Source: Apostichopus japonicus
Lineage: Eukaryota > Echinodermata > Holothuroidea > Aspidochirotida > Stichopodidae
Reading direction: 5' to 3'
Assembly (NCBI RefSeq): GCF_037975245.1
Contig: NC_092572.1
Location: 31,407,989 to 31,471,988 of the forward strand
DNA: 64,000 nt
Translations under genes and position numbers: made by a program
Notes under the pieces: generated by a model
Told to the model about the DNA's origin: nothing
What the model saw: only the letters and a program-made list of their open reading frames with translations
Database searches by the model: none
Shown: positions 10,392 to 23,400 of the stretch, piece by piece
Layout of the letters: each line of letters begins with the position of its first letter
Position numbering within the stretch: position 1 is the first letter of the stretch

Positions 10392-13347
10392 CTAAAAAAA
10401 GAAGTAAAATGGCATTCAGAACCATACACAATCTAATCATACGAACTGATGTTCAAGTGATTTATATCTGAGTTTTGTAAAATGCTAAAATTCAATTTTT
10501 TTTATTTTTTTTTTATTGTAACTCACACTGGAAGACTCTGTTACCATTTTTTTTCTTCATTACCAAACCTATTACTTACTGACTTGTCAAACCCAGCTGT
10601 TATATGGAAGTCCAATGGGAAATCTCTGAAGTGAGATGCAAGTCACATGCAGTGATCTAAGCTGACAACCTAGATGGTAATTGTCACTAGGGACTATAAT
10701 AGGCCTGGTAACCATTTTCATCACCTTTGAATGTGGGGTGGGGGGGGGGGGGAACAGATGTATAAGTACCTGGATGAGTGATTAATAGTTAGTCAGAAAA
10801 TTGCCTTGGAATCTGTCAGTGAGATGACAGGGTTACAGCTAACTGATGTAGGAAGCATACATTGGTACAACCTATACCTTGGTATCTATAAACATGATAT
10901 TGTAAGCATTTAGAAATGTTACAAATTAATCTTTGAAGGGAATTTGCAGAAATTTTTTATATTAATGACAGAAATTCACACTGTAGGGTTACAGTATATG
11001 GAAGGAAAGACTTCTTGGTTATTAACCAAGTAGCAAATTTTACTTAAATAATAGATGTTGAAATAAGCATATGGGTTCATTGGGGATGAATTTTGGACAA
11101 AAGGCTATGGCTCTGTTGGTACTTTAGTTATGAACTGCATATGAATGTACGTACCTAGGACATTTTCTCGGATACTTCTTTATGACAACAATTCAACTAC
11201 TGAACTCTGTTATGTTCATGTGTCATTCTTGCTTCATATCACAATTCAGTTTTCTTTTCATTTTGAAATTCATATAAGATAATTATGAAGTCCTATGTAA
11301 AGGTTTTCCTGTTGCTTTAATTATACGCAGCTAAAAAAAATACCAAAATGTGTTCTTAGCGAAATTTGTGTTTATGGCTGCAGTACATGAAAATTCCCGA
11401 CAGTACTGCGAGTCATTAAGTCTACTGAATGTACCACTATCATGATCATCTTTAATATATGCTTAGTAAATTATAACTTTAAGAACAAATGAATGAGCTA
11501 GATCTTTCATTCTCTGGACAATCTCCACACATACTCCTTATACTCTTGCACTGGCCAACAAAGGGATGCAAACTTTAAGCATCGGTTGATAACTATGCAT
11601 ATGGTGAATGACTTTGCAGTTACAATCATGCAAACAAATATTGCTTTTAGATGACAAAAAACAAAGTGATTTAGTGATAACTGTGCTGCTTGTGAACAGT
11701 ATTTTCGACCCAGGCCTAGCATTAATAAGCTGAACGCATAAGGTGGTCCATATGTATTCCATTAACATGTAAGGCCTATGAGCTAGGATAGGTATTTGAA
11801 AAAAAAAAACATGTTACACAACTTCCATTGCAGATTCCATCAAAATCAGGTGTACATGTGCCTCCTGCTGAAATGCAGATGAAAATAATACTTAGGTGGT
11901 GAAATTGTCACCACTCGTGTCCTACAAGGACTCTTACAGAAATTGAAATGAACCTGATATTTCTATTGATTTAGCCACCTTCTCAGATCCCTTTCTTTCA
12001 AATTAGGGTCTTATACCAAAATACTCCTATCATTTGGTCAAATAAGTTCATGATAACATGTGGGATAAAACAAAAGCAAATTGTTGTGCATTTTTATTTG
12101 CTCTTTTTTCAATTGTTTCTCTCAACAACCATCTATCCTCCTGAATAGAAATTTATTCACCCACCCTCAAATTTGTGAAAGAGATTACACTAGGCCTATA
12201 TTAGTTTTTTAGGTCCATTCTGGTCACTATTCTAGCAATACTACAGTATATCACCAAGCAGTGTCTACATGTGATAATACATTGCAAATTTAATATAAAT
12301 GATATAAACTTGGTCCATGGAGCTATAATCCCAGGTTTATAGCTCCATGGTTTAACCTGCACTAATTTAATTGCAACATTGTTTTGTGCATATATTAACA
12401 ACCTTAATTACTGTGGAAGAATGTTTAATGAATATTCATACCATAACCATGTACATGTTTGCATAATTAAAATATCACCAGCAAAGAGGCCCCTTAAACT
12501 TATTAAAAATTATTAGCCAACACAGCTAACCTTCTGACAATGAAGTGATGGGCAGGTGGCCAACTGATTACCTATAGCATATATTCGACCTGCTGCAGTG
12601 TCTGTGCACATCCCGGCACCAATATATTAAAAAAATATGGGAAAACCTCTAAAAAGAAAGAGATAATAAAGTAACACTCATTAATTTAATTGATCCTCCA
12701 AATAGACAAGACAGGGACCCCCCCCTCTCCCTTGCTACCTTGTGTTTTAACTAGTAAGGGGACTAATCCCAGGACATATCTTTCAGAAAATCTGAAAAGT
12801 CCTATCCTGAAGATTTCTTTTTTTTTAACCTAGCCTAGCAATTTCAAACACATAATCATTATTGAAATTAAAAGCTTGTATACTCATGGTAGCATGGGTA
12901 CACAATACACAGCTGATATGTATATAACTGACAGCTGATCTGGGAGTTTTAGCAGCTACCAGAGTAACAAAAATTATACCAAGTAGGCTTCATTTCAGAG
13001 ATAACCAATCGGAGTGGCTTGAATTTTAATAAAGCAAATTATTTGCAAATAGGGTTAACTCTCGAAGTCCTACTCCTAGCTAGGCTACAGTAGGCTAGCC
13101 TATAGTAGCCTAATACTATTCGTGTCTTGCCGACTAATTATGCATCACATTATTCTCTAACACTAATAAAGTTTAGGCTTTTCAGTTCTACTCTTAGGTG
13201 ATAACAAATAATAAAATATACCTATAATCTGCAAGGCCCAAATGGCCAATGCACTTAGTTCAAGTTATATGCATATCTATGGAATCATTTTCTTCAGTGG
13301 AAATAATTCCTAAAAGTTTTATACAAATAAACAAATAATACACTTAC
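10392..13347. other. Intron-sized gap in the integrase pseudogene
   Basis: I looked on the minus strand for an H2C2 finger exon linking phase 2 (13348) to phase 0 (10391) and found none. Seen here: a poly-G run at about 10737-10752, a hairpin at 12315, and otherwise AT-rich sequence. Confidence 0.5.
12315..12350. repeat. Perfect 14-bp-armed hairpin
   Basis: CCATGGAGCTATAA (12315-12328) is exactly inverted at 12337-12350 with an 8-nt spacer. It lies in the intron where the missing integrase zinc-finger exon would be expected. Confidence 0.9.
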
Positions 13348-13589
13348 CGCCAAACCCTTCTTGTAAGCTTTAATTTTGTGGGAAGTTTGGCCAAGGGCCT
13401 ATCTTCGTTGCCATGTGGGCCGACGTAAACTAGATCGGCATCTCCCGTCAGTCTAAAACTCTTCGATCTTCCCCTTATCGATCTTTCTAGATTTATCGTA
13501 GACTTTTCAGGGTACAGTCCTGACGAAAGATATTTTCCAATGCTAATGTAGGCCTACTCGTCATCGGTATCCAGGTCAGGAGAAGTCAT
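13348..13589 (-). pseudogene. Integrase pseudogene exon 1 (N-terminal leader)
   Basis: ATG at 13589-13587, donor TGGCG|GTAAGT. It encodes TINLERSIRGRSKSFRLTGD, then LVYVGPHGNEDRPL, resembling the 'RRRAKxFxLxxGxLxYxG' leader found before the H2C2 finger in this integrase family. An in-frame TAG is at codon 12 (13556-13554). Attachment to the downstream exons is inferred from family layout. Confidence 0.55.
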
Positions 13590-14390
13590 CTTGTAATATC
13601 AGATCGGGCTAAGTAAGTTAACGGTCTCAACTCTTAATGCAATTACTGTGCGTGCATATATGCAGCTACTAAGAAATTTTGGGCCTGCGACATGTAACGA
13701 CGTAGACGGCACATTCGGCTTACTTCACTGAGTAAACAGCAGTATACAGTTTACAGTAGAATGCAAATATGCATGTCACACCTAGAACGTAGAGCGGGAG
13801 ATTTCCACATTTCCCGCGTACTGAATAAAATATATTAACTTTTTTCAATAACAACTCCCTGCTCTGACCCCGGATTTGACCTCCATGCTCCGGATGGCGG
13901 GGAACTATCACCGCCGCGTATCGGTTAAAATACATTTACCTTCGACCTACATGGTTGATCTTTCTCCAACGTTTAGAAATTCCGACCTTCCAAACAACTA
14001 CCCTAATGGTAGTAACGATTGATAAGCAGCAGATCTCAGACAGACATGACTACTTAGTTCGGAAGATAAGTTTAACATTCATTATGCAGCCTTCTGACAG
14101 TCGACGATCGAAATAGAGCGGACAGCGTCCCTCTGGAGTGTAGTCTCCATGATAATAACAATATTTTGCCGCCTCTTCCCACAACAGTCGACACTCGAAG
14201 TATTATTTATACTTTAACCGAGTTTTGAGGGTGCATGCTGACCGATATATAACATTGTCAACCTGGTCTTCGCTAGTAAATTACCTCCTTTTAAGTAATA
14301 AGGGAACGTAGATAGGGCCAGAAATGTTTGTCACTCAACAGAACCACGTTAAAGCTCTTTGAAGAGAACCCGGACATTTTCCACGGTGGC
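13590..14390. other. Intergenic, upstream of the integrase pseudogene
   Basis: Less AT-rich than the surroundings. May include the former promoter of the minus-strand gene. No motif could be assigned. Confidence 0.4.
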
Positions 14391-14392
14391 GT

Positions 14393-14495
14393 AGAAAGCA
14401 AGGGAAAGTGTCCCTGAGACACTATTCACGCAAATGAGACACTATTTCCTAGTAATAAGTGTCCTACGGACGCCCGGACACTCATTACTGCCACA
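14393..14495. repeat. Cluster of TGTCC/GGACA dyads (copy 2, inverted)
   Basis: Contains GTGTCCCTGAGACAC and GTGTCCTACGGACGC. GACGCCCGGACAC (14469-14481) is the exact reverse complement of GTGTCCGGGCGTC at 738-750. The two copies therefore lie in opposite orientation about 13.7 kb apart, on either side of the integrase pseudogene. Confidence 0.75.
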
Positions 14496-14644
14496 TAGGC
14501 AGCTTGTGAAGTTATGTCTTGTAGGGAGTGCTTGTTATGTCTGCTAAGGTAGAGGAGAGGGAGAAAGTTTAATAGGGTAGGCCAGTGGTATTGTTTGAGA
14601 GAGTGGGTAAAATAGGATTTAAAGGGGAAAATAGGAATTATAGC

Positions 14645-14931
14645 CAGTGGTGTGGCCAGGATTCTGCTAACGGAGGGAGGGGGGGGGGGTTATCCCTCAT
14701 GGGCCCAAAATTGGTGGAATATGAAAAATGGCCTGAAATTTGGTGGGCCATAAAGTTTTGTGGGCCCTACATTTTTAAGCTTGAAAAGGTATGAGCTTCT
14801 GCACCATTGGTGCTCTAGTATTTATTTGGATTAGGGGTTAGATACAAAATGTGTCTATCATTTCCAACATTCTAACTGCATTGTGCAGTTTAAGATTTCA
14901 TGTTTTTGAACAGACTGTGGCTACAGCCCTG
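14645..14931. mobile_element. Possible MITE remnant
   Basis: CAGTGGTGTGGCCA at the left and TGGCTACAGCCCTG at the right are inverted at 11 of 14 positions, and the interior has a poly-G run and 'GGGCCC' dyads. The flanking 8-mers do not match, so the right border is uncertain. Confidence 0.3.
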
Positions 14932-14934
14932 CAC

Positions 14935-16330
14935 ATACACCAAAGCAACTTGGAGGACATTCTAGATTAGTTTTGTTAGAAAATGACAGACAATGGCTAC
15001 AGTACAGTCCCCTGTATACATTTTAAAGCATGTTTACTGTAGATGACATCCAACAGGACCAAAACCTTAATAAATTTGTAAAACATCACAAATGTGCAGT
15101 GTAGACTACAGTATATACACTTAACATTAAACCCCTACAGTATACATCTCAATACCTCTATGTATATATATTGTAATACTTGACAGCAGAATGGTGTTTT
15201 GCTTCTTCTGCCACATTGCTTGATCAATGCTCTTGAAATATTTTCCCTTGGTACTAACTACATGGAATCATGTACAGAATGTAATGTTTTGTAGCCTCAA
15301 AGCATTTCAGCCACAAATTATGAGGCAATTATGGCTTAATTTGGTGCATTAATCATCTGTGCTTACATCTCATCTGATAGAAGGTTACATTTAGGTGTCA
15401 ACCACAGTTTTGCTGTAACCACCTGACCTACTGGTTCCAGAAATGCTTGCAAGCAGTAAAGCAATAAACAAAGGAGGTTAGGCATCTGAAGGTTAGAGAG
15501 CTCTGTGCAAATGTGACCAGTAATACCACTAGTAGCCCGGAAGTGTCTTACAGTTTCCTTCTTACCTGACAGTAAAGCCTTGATTTGACAATCGAGTTAC
15601 AAAAGTCTAAACATCTTAGATTGAACTGTTGCAAAGATATTGTTTGCTTGAAAGTACTGTATATTATACAATTGTGAAATCATATCAAGTTTGAAAGGTC
15701 TTCTTTCAGTGAGCAGATAGCTAGTGCTCTTTTAACGATATTTTGTTTGTTGGAATTGGCTTTAAAGCACTGTACATAATGAAGGATATACATATTGTTT
15801 GTCCTTAAATCATTCTGTAAAGTAGAATAGATCAGTAATTACTTTTGCACATTACACTGAGTCTGTGTGCATTGAAATGTCTGTTAACAAATATACCCTA
15901 AATAATGTACATCTACAATAACCTTACTTTCTTATTAGATAGAGGTCATAGGTCAGTTCACCTAAATATCAATAAGAAACAAATGGGAGAACACACAGTT
16001 AACTTTAGATGTGGTTTTGTAGATTTTCTTTCCTTCCTTACAATATATGTGATGTACAGTATATCCCATTAAGCCGATCAGAGGTCAATACCTATAGTAG
16101 CTGCTTTGACTTCATTTAGTGTGTGGATCTTCTGTGCGAGTAACCAGAATCTTACTCTCTTATGTGGAGCTCAAGAGAAGTTCAAGACTCAGACGAGCTG
16201 TTGGTTTCATCTCAAACATCACGTTTCAGAAATCTTCTGACCAAGGCTAGTCTAAAATGAAAGTAATTAATGTGATTAGTTGGCAAAGATTTACTAAATC
16301 AATGGATTGATTGTTGTTTCTCTCTTCTGT
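14935..16330. other. Region that should hold the 5' end of the NACHT gene
   Basis: No first coding exon with a phase-0 donor was found. A small ATG frame at 16162 lacks a good donor. TATA-like AT-rich words are too common to call a promoter. Confidence 0.4.
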
Positions 16331-16332
16331 AG

Positions 16333-16603
16333 GCATCCATCTTCACCTTCAGCAATCTCAAAGAAGAACTGTCTTCAAAGCTTACCCAAACTGACTGTGG
16401 GAATTTAGGCCGCTACTTTTCACTACCACCCGATCAAGTGAAGACCATTATTACAAGTCCCTTGTACTCCAAGAACTTTCTGCTTGCCCTTGAAGAGAGA
16501 GGATACATACACCCTTCAAATGTGAATCGATTAACTAATGCACTAACTGAGCTCAAGATCAACCATACTCACTTACTAACAGAGACGTACATGAAGCTGA
16601 GAG
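16333..16603 (+). CDS. Exon: first death-effector-like domain
   Basis: Preceded by a CTTCTGTAG acceptor, open from its first base in phase 0, and ends in phase 1 at AGAG|GTAGG. It encodes a six-helix-like stretch with the hallmarks LSSKLTQTD, the core LALEERGYIHPSNVNRL, and a closing helix ending YMKLRG. The 'LEERGYI' core followed by 'xxNVxxLxxALxEL' is typical of death-effector domains. No credible start codon exists inside, so at least one upstream coding exon is expected. An ATG at 16162 opens a short frame but no phase-0 donor was convincing. Confidence 0.75.
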
Positions 16604-17387
16604 GTAGGCCAATAATCACTAGCTCTCTTGTAATTATGTATTTTGCTTCACCTTTGGTAGTTCCAAAATGCACTTACTTAAAAAGCCATACCCCTGCCCC
16701 TAACTTGCCCTATTCCCCTTCCCCACCCCTACCCCCCCAGAAAGATCCCACTTTAAGTATTGAAACATAACACAGGTGGTGATTTATTCTAGATGCTGGC
16801 AACCAAAATGTGCACACCAAAACATAGTACATATGTACATTTGTACAAGTGAGCAAAAGTCACCCTGTGCCATGATGTAGATTATGCATTTATCAGTGTG
16901 CCTGTACGTATCTGTGGATATTTAACAAAAACTGGAAACTTAATTTAATGTTTTACCTTAAACATTTCAGATCAAGAGACTGAATACGATAGATTCCTCG
17001 CCGGCCTCTCTGCTCATTTGACATTTTCCATAACAGTGAAACTGTGTGATAACTTTGAAGTTACTGATAAGAACAAGAAGACAGTTATCTCCAGTCAGAA
17101 TCCAGGACTCTCCTTCCTCCTGACAATTGATAAGATGGGTATCATTAATCCTTCTGATGTCAGCAAATTAGAGACTCCTTTAGAGGAATATCGTCTTCTC
17201 CAGGCAGTAGCTAAGATACACGAGTACCAGTCCTTGGTACTTTATGACGAAATCAAGCCACAAGATGAAGGTATTGTAAATTCATGTGTACTTTATACTC
17301 CACTGGTACAAGTTTCATGCCAGTTTTAAGGAACATTCCTGACTTTAGACTTCATAGCTCAAAAACAGTTAAACACACAAAATGCAC

Positions 17388-17464
<77 letters not shown>

Positions 17465-20400
17465 AGTATATGAGTGCATTTTGTGGGCATGAAACTTGTA
17501 CCAGTGTATATATATTAGTGTTTACACGGGTCCAAATATCGGGAACCGGGTACCCGAGGGCCGTTACCGGTCGGGTATCCGGGTAAGTACCCGGAAAAAA
17601 TTTATTTACCCTCGTGTATCACGATTTTCAAGTAATTACATATTGGATGCTGTAATAAATTGCATTATATTCTCTACTGACAAGTTTTCATGTTCAAATA
17701 CGTAGACCTGTGTAAGATAACATTTAAAACCTTCCTCAATAGTTTTTATTTGCTTTTGTTTCTTTCATTAGCTTGTTAATAAATTAATTAATTATAATTA
17801 GCATAACTACTAACACGGCACTGCCGCCGCTGCTTATGCTTGTTCGTGCACATCTATTGGATCAAACCATATAAATATCCAATTTAGCTCTTAAACAGTT
17901 GTTACTAACTAGGCCTACTACTACTATGCTATTATGCAGGCTCAGGGTTCACATTAGCCGCGAGATTGTGCGATTTGCACAATTTGATCGCATTTACGAT
18001 TAGTAAAAAGCCACTTGCGATTACTATTGTTTAGTTATCCCGTCTATAATGCATAAACATCTCGTAAAATTCTTTGTCAGCCTTTCCTTCTATGAAATAA
18101 ACGAATGAATAAATAATAATTTCTTCCACATGGTAGCCTAACACCACACTTAGTCAATGGGGTGATCTAGCCTAGCCATCTGTTTATTAGCTGAAATTGT
18201 GACGCAGTTATAAGATATCAATGGTAAGCTTTCGTTTTTGCTGTTATCTTCGAACACATGGTAGCCTAACAACACACTAAGTCAATGGGAAATCTGCCTA
18301 ACCATCGGTTTGCACTTTTTTTTTTAAAACAATCACACTTTGCGTAGGATTCGGGTAAAAAATTAGGAACCTGTTAGTTTTGCGTCGTGCGGGTACCTTG
18401 GTTATTGCTGTTATCTTCGACCACATTGTAGCCTAACACCACACTAAGTCAATGGGAAATCTGCCTAACCGTCAGTTTGTCAATTTTTCTATTTTTATTT
18501 TAAATCACACTTTGCGTAGGATTCGGGTAATAAATTAGGAACCGGGTAGTGTCGCGTTGGGCGGGTACCCGGGTACCCGGATAACCAGGCAAACACTAAT
18601 ATATATATGAGTGCATTTAGTAAATGAGTGCATTTTGTGGGCATGAAACTTGTACCAGTATATATATAAATATATATATATATATATAGTATTAATATTT
18701 AATTTTCTTTAAAATAAATAAATAAATTCTTTCCATTTATGACAGCAATCTTTGTGCAATGTTTGTCTAGAGCTAAATAAAAGAAAATTAATTTTTTAAT
18801 TTGGATTTTTCAATAGTGGTCATGTAGTGTCTTTGAAATTAAATGGTAGATATAGAACAGTATCTGATGGTATGAATGAAATATAATAACATTTGGGTTT
18901 CCTACTAGCATGTTTGAGCAATTCCAGTGTCTTAGTTTGTGTTGGGAGTGAGCTTCCTTTACATTTGAAGATTATACTACACTAGTTGTTAATAAATGTT
19001 ACCAAAGATACAGTGTTACGAGATTGCCCAAACTATTGATATCAGTATGGTACATTTTTTACAAACTCTGTTGTAAATTGTGAAACATTTTATTATTTTA
19101 TTATATTATTAACTTGTTTCAATAGAAATTGAACTGTGCTTTCTGTTTCCTTGTTTTAAAGGCAAAGAGAGCTTATTCCTGAAATGCTTACAACAGAAGA
19201 TGAAGAGTTGGTTTGAAACAATGACTCCTGTCCCCTGGATGAAGTCTTGTCAATGGAAATCTAATGATCTCTTTATTGCCAGCCGCTTAGTCTTAACAAA
19301 TTCTGGTTCAAAAATATCTCGCAGAGAAGTTGACCGAAAATGTAAGCTGCACTACCTAGATATCTTTACTGATAAAAGACTAAAAGCAGAGACTCGAATC
19401 ATTCTGGAAGGACAGCCAGGCTCCGGCAAGACACTGCTCTCCTCTCAGTTGGCCTATGACTGGTGTTGTGGAAAGCTTATGGATATCCCTGTGGTCATCT
19501 ATCTGCCTTTGAAAATTGTTGATGACATGACAATTATTGAAGCTATCAAGATGTTTTACATCCGTAAAGGCATTCCCATCACAGAAGAGGATATTGAGTC
19601 TATGCTTAACAGTGATAAGAAGAAAGTCTATCTCATATTGGATGGGTTGGAAGAATACAATGGTGTAACCAAAGATGGAAGTCCCTCAGAAGTCATGAGA
19701 GTAATGAAAAAGGAGAAACTGTCCAACTGCATTGTTATAATCACAGCTAGGACAGATTATACCAAACATCTGCCTCCAGGTCCAATGTTGAAGATAGGAA
19801 GCTTTGGTGAGGATGAGAGGGATGAATACATTGAAAAAGTCTACTCTGATGATGTCAAAAGGCAAGAAGAAGTAAAGGAATTGATTGGCAATGTTCCATT
19901 CATTCTTGATCTTTGTAATGTTCCACTACTCTTTGTGTTGTTAGTACATAACATTGATAGATTAGGAAAGTTACAAGAGGTTCAGCTTGACCGGGTTACT
20001 CCTTTCGTGAAGGCCATTGTAGACATTCTGTGTCCAGTGCAGGATGAAGAAGACAAACATAGTCATATGTCTGACCAGAAAACATATATTACATTGGAGG
20101 AACTTGCATTTAATGGCCTCTGTAAAGGAAACCAACAATTGTTTTGGCAGAAAGACTTTGTGGATAGAAGTGTCACTAATAGCAAAGCATGGATAGATTC
20201 TGGGATACTTATTGTTGAGGAAGGAACTCCATTTAATTCCACTGATAGGAATCTTCAGACTGCCTCGGGCAGTGGAACTCCCCAGACTGATTCCATCAGT
20301 GATGAGTCACTGAACACAGCTAATGTTACTTCAGAGATAAAGAGAGGGGTATCCCCTGATCCTGATCTCTCAGCATCTGTCAGTCAATCAGAGAGTAAAC

Positions 20401-23400
20401 CAATATTGGAATCAAAAGAGAAAAAATCAAAACCTTTACTGAAAGGAAAAGCTGCAAAATATGTCTCTTTACAGGTTAAATTCCTTCATAAGTTAATCCA
20501 AGAGTGGTTTGCAGCACAGTATTTAGCTCTCCTGTTCTGGGGTCACAAATCAACTGAACACCATTACAAGTATCAATTGTTCAGAGAACACTTGGCTAAC
20601 ATAGACCCAGCTGATCTCCATTATGTCTTGCGCTTCACTTGTCACATCTGTCCTCCCAGCTTTCATTTCATTGCCAGTTTTCTGATGAGAGACTTTAAAA
20701 CAGGAGATGGTGAGATTCCTGATTACATCATGAACTGCATCTGTCTTTGTTTTGCTGAGCATGATGAGTACAAAGGACACAAGTTCAAGGACATTGTCAC
20801 AGAGATCTGTAGAAGAGAATCTGTCAACTTCAGCTCTGGAGATAGTCGACTGCTGCTGAGGTCAAAAGTTTCTATGCTGACCTTTGCTTCAAGATCAAAG
20901 GTACATTCACTTTTTTTAACACTGTCCATTTTAAAAGTTACTCCATATTCCTTAACATATTGGTTGCATGAAGATACTTGATAAATATTTCAGCCCAAAT
21001 TATGCTTGAGTGAATTCCTAGTAATATATACGTCGTAATGTTTTATGATCAAGTCAGTGTTGAATTGGTTCTCTTTATGAGTACATTATTTACGTACCTT
21101 CCCTTATACCACGGAACAAATAAACCCCTCTGTTATCTGTGAATACTGATATCAGGTTTACATGTAAGAAACACTGTTCTTTTTTAGGTTCCAATAAAGC
21201 GTCTGAAGTTTTCAGATGTGGTTGAAAAAGTTACAGACAAGGCCCTTGTCTTACAGGACGATGTATGGCTTGGTATATTAGAAACTCTTGAGGCTATTGA
21301 AATGGATCGATGGGACCAGAAACTAATTGACAAAGATTATGAAGACCTTATAAAATTCATTTTAAATTGTAAACATGTTAATGCAGCATGGTAAGTAGAA
21401 ATTTAATATCTTTCGTTTATTGAAACAATGAAAACAAAACTGAGAATACATAACTATATGGACATAGAGACAAAAATAGTTGAAGATGTATATCAGAAAC
21501 TCCAACAGGAAAGAAAAAGTAACTGTTGGTATCTTTCTTTAGGTCACACAGTGTTCATTTGTAACGGTTTTGTTGTTTACATAACGGACCAATGTATGCA
21601 TTCCTATTTAATCAAGATATAGAGAATATATGCACATTCAATATTACTTTTATGAAATATATACAATGCATGGAGAAAAAAAGGACACAATGCATTGTAA
21701 ACACTAATCAAAAACTCAACAGTGAAATGAACAACTAATACACATGGTTCAATATTTTAACCTTTGCTGCTAAGAATTTCTGTATATAAGAACATTGTCT
21801 GCACCAGCCATGTATTGATTCTTCACCTTCTTTAACCCTAGTTTACTCTTTCCAAGTCCACCGAAGGATGTGACAGATGACAAGATTCTGAAAGCCTTAC
21901 AATCTCGAAATATTTCAGGTACAATGTCACTTAGTAATTAATGAATATATACCACTTTTGTTTGGTTATGTAAATTAAGTCCCATGGTAGCATGTTGTAG
22001 GTAAATACTTACCACGCAGTCAAAGGAAGTAATGTGTAGTCGACTTGACTATTAAAACAAGTGAATTCTACATTGGTCTAACATCTTTGTTTGAAGCACT
22101 TTGTAATGTACTCAAAGTATAGAGAAATAACTTGGATCCATTGCATCATATTGATTGTGTATATATGGGTGAATTTAGAGCTATACTGAGTTTGTGAGAA
22201 GCAGTTCTCATTTGAGATAACATGAGTTACTGTAAAGTCTGAATACTTTTTAGCAATGACAAACTTCTCCAAAACTACAGCATCATTGAACTTAAGCATA
22301 TATGGCATGTGGATTCACTTTACATTGATGAGTGCAAGAACCCTTTTGTTTTCTTGCGGAGGTCAAAAGTCTAGAAACCTTGTCACAACAAAAACTCCCA
22401 AGTGTAAAGGGTGGCTGATTTTTTTCACTTCTATGTAGATCCAGTAGTAAGTTGGTTTTCTGGTTGTTTAATTTACTTGATAGAAAGAAGATCATGAGAA
22501 AGATCAGACTGAGGCTATTCTTTGATTATCTTTTATCACTTACACTTAATTTCTGCAGGCATAACAGTATTTCTCACAAATTGTTAAACAATCAGTTGTT
22601 ACTTTTCAATCAGATGTTTACCAAACACGTAGTTATTTGCAGATCTAGTCTAGAACGAGATGTAACTACAATTTCATGGAAACAAATTGTCACCATTTAG
22701 CGAATAGTAAATCATTCATTTAAGAGAATTGCAGTTCTATTTGCAGTGAGCACAACAGTTATATGTGAACTGATATGCTCTTTGCAGTTGAATGGACCAT
22801 TGGAGCCAATGTAATTCACACTTTAGATGTGCACACTGGAAAATGGCCGGTGAGATAAACATAATCTGTTTTGTTTTATTGTCAAATTTATGATAAAGTA
22901 TTATTTGGTAGACTGCAAGTACGCAAGCATTTTTGGTTCTTGCTTTAGCAAAGGAAGCTATATATTCAAGTTTGCGTGTTTGCATGGGTGTGTCTGTGTG
23001 TGTGCTTGTGACACTTGCTGGGTACACTGTAACTCAACAAGGGAAAGTTGGACTAAAATCAGACTTGGTATATATATAGATCCGCCATAGTGGGAAAGTG
23101 TGCCCTATTGTTTTGGTGCCTGTGAAGGTCACAAAAAGTCAGTTAGAGGCCAAAACACAAAATATTAAAAAAAAAGCAAACTCCCATTGACAGGGCTTGA
23201 CATGATTGATATTTCGGGAGTAGTTGTGAATGGGGTAATGGACCATTTCTAAACCTAACAGTCATGTGATCCAAAGTCAACAAAGGTCAATTAGGGGGTC
23301 AAAAACTAGTATTTTCGCAATAACTTGAGAACCAAATGTCCATCAAAGTTCGGAGTTACGCTTTTGTAATCCAATAGTCGACCTGCATTTGGGTGACCTT

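Larger units (their letters stand above)
5133..13589 (-). pseudogene. Intron-containing integrase gene (gypsy-like / KRBA2-like), degenerate
   Basis: Exons on the minus strand: 13589-13348, 10391-10231, 9918-9628, 9048-8848, 8737-8533, 6528-6447 and 5259-5133. Phases agree between all neighbouring exons from 10391 to 5133. Together they give an N-terminal leader, an rve integrase core with DDE-type landmarks, the linker after it, and a GPY/F-like module (NYWLIGPYEV). Damage: TAG at 13554-13556, an extra TAA codon at 10329-10331, TGA in place of an expected Trp at 9717-9719, and a 1-nt frameshift near 8630-8640. The H2C2 zinc-finger exon expected between 13348 and 10391 was not found. By family, integrases join DNA ends. 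This copy cannot encode an intact one. Spliced integrase genes exist as domesticated host genes and in Ginger-type transposons; which origin applies here is unresolved. Confidence 0.75.

Noticed and set aside
20900-21918. Leucine-rich repeats after NACHT
   Set aside because: No LxxLxLxxN/C periodicity. The region is helical and then runs into ZU5.
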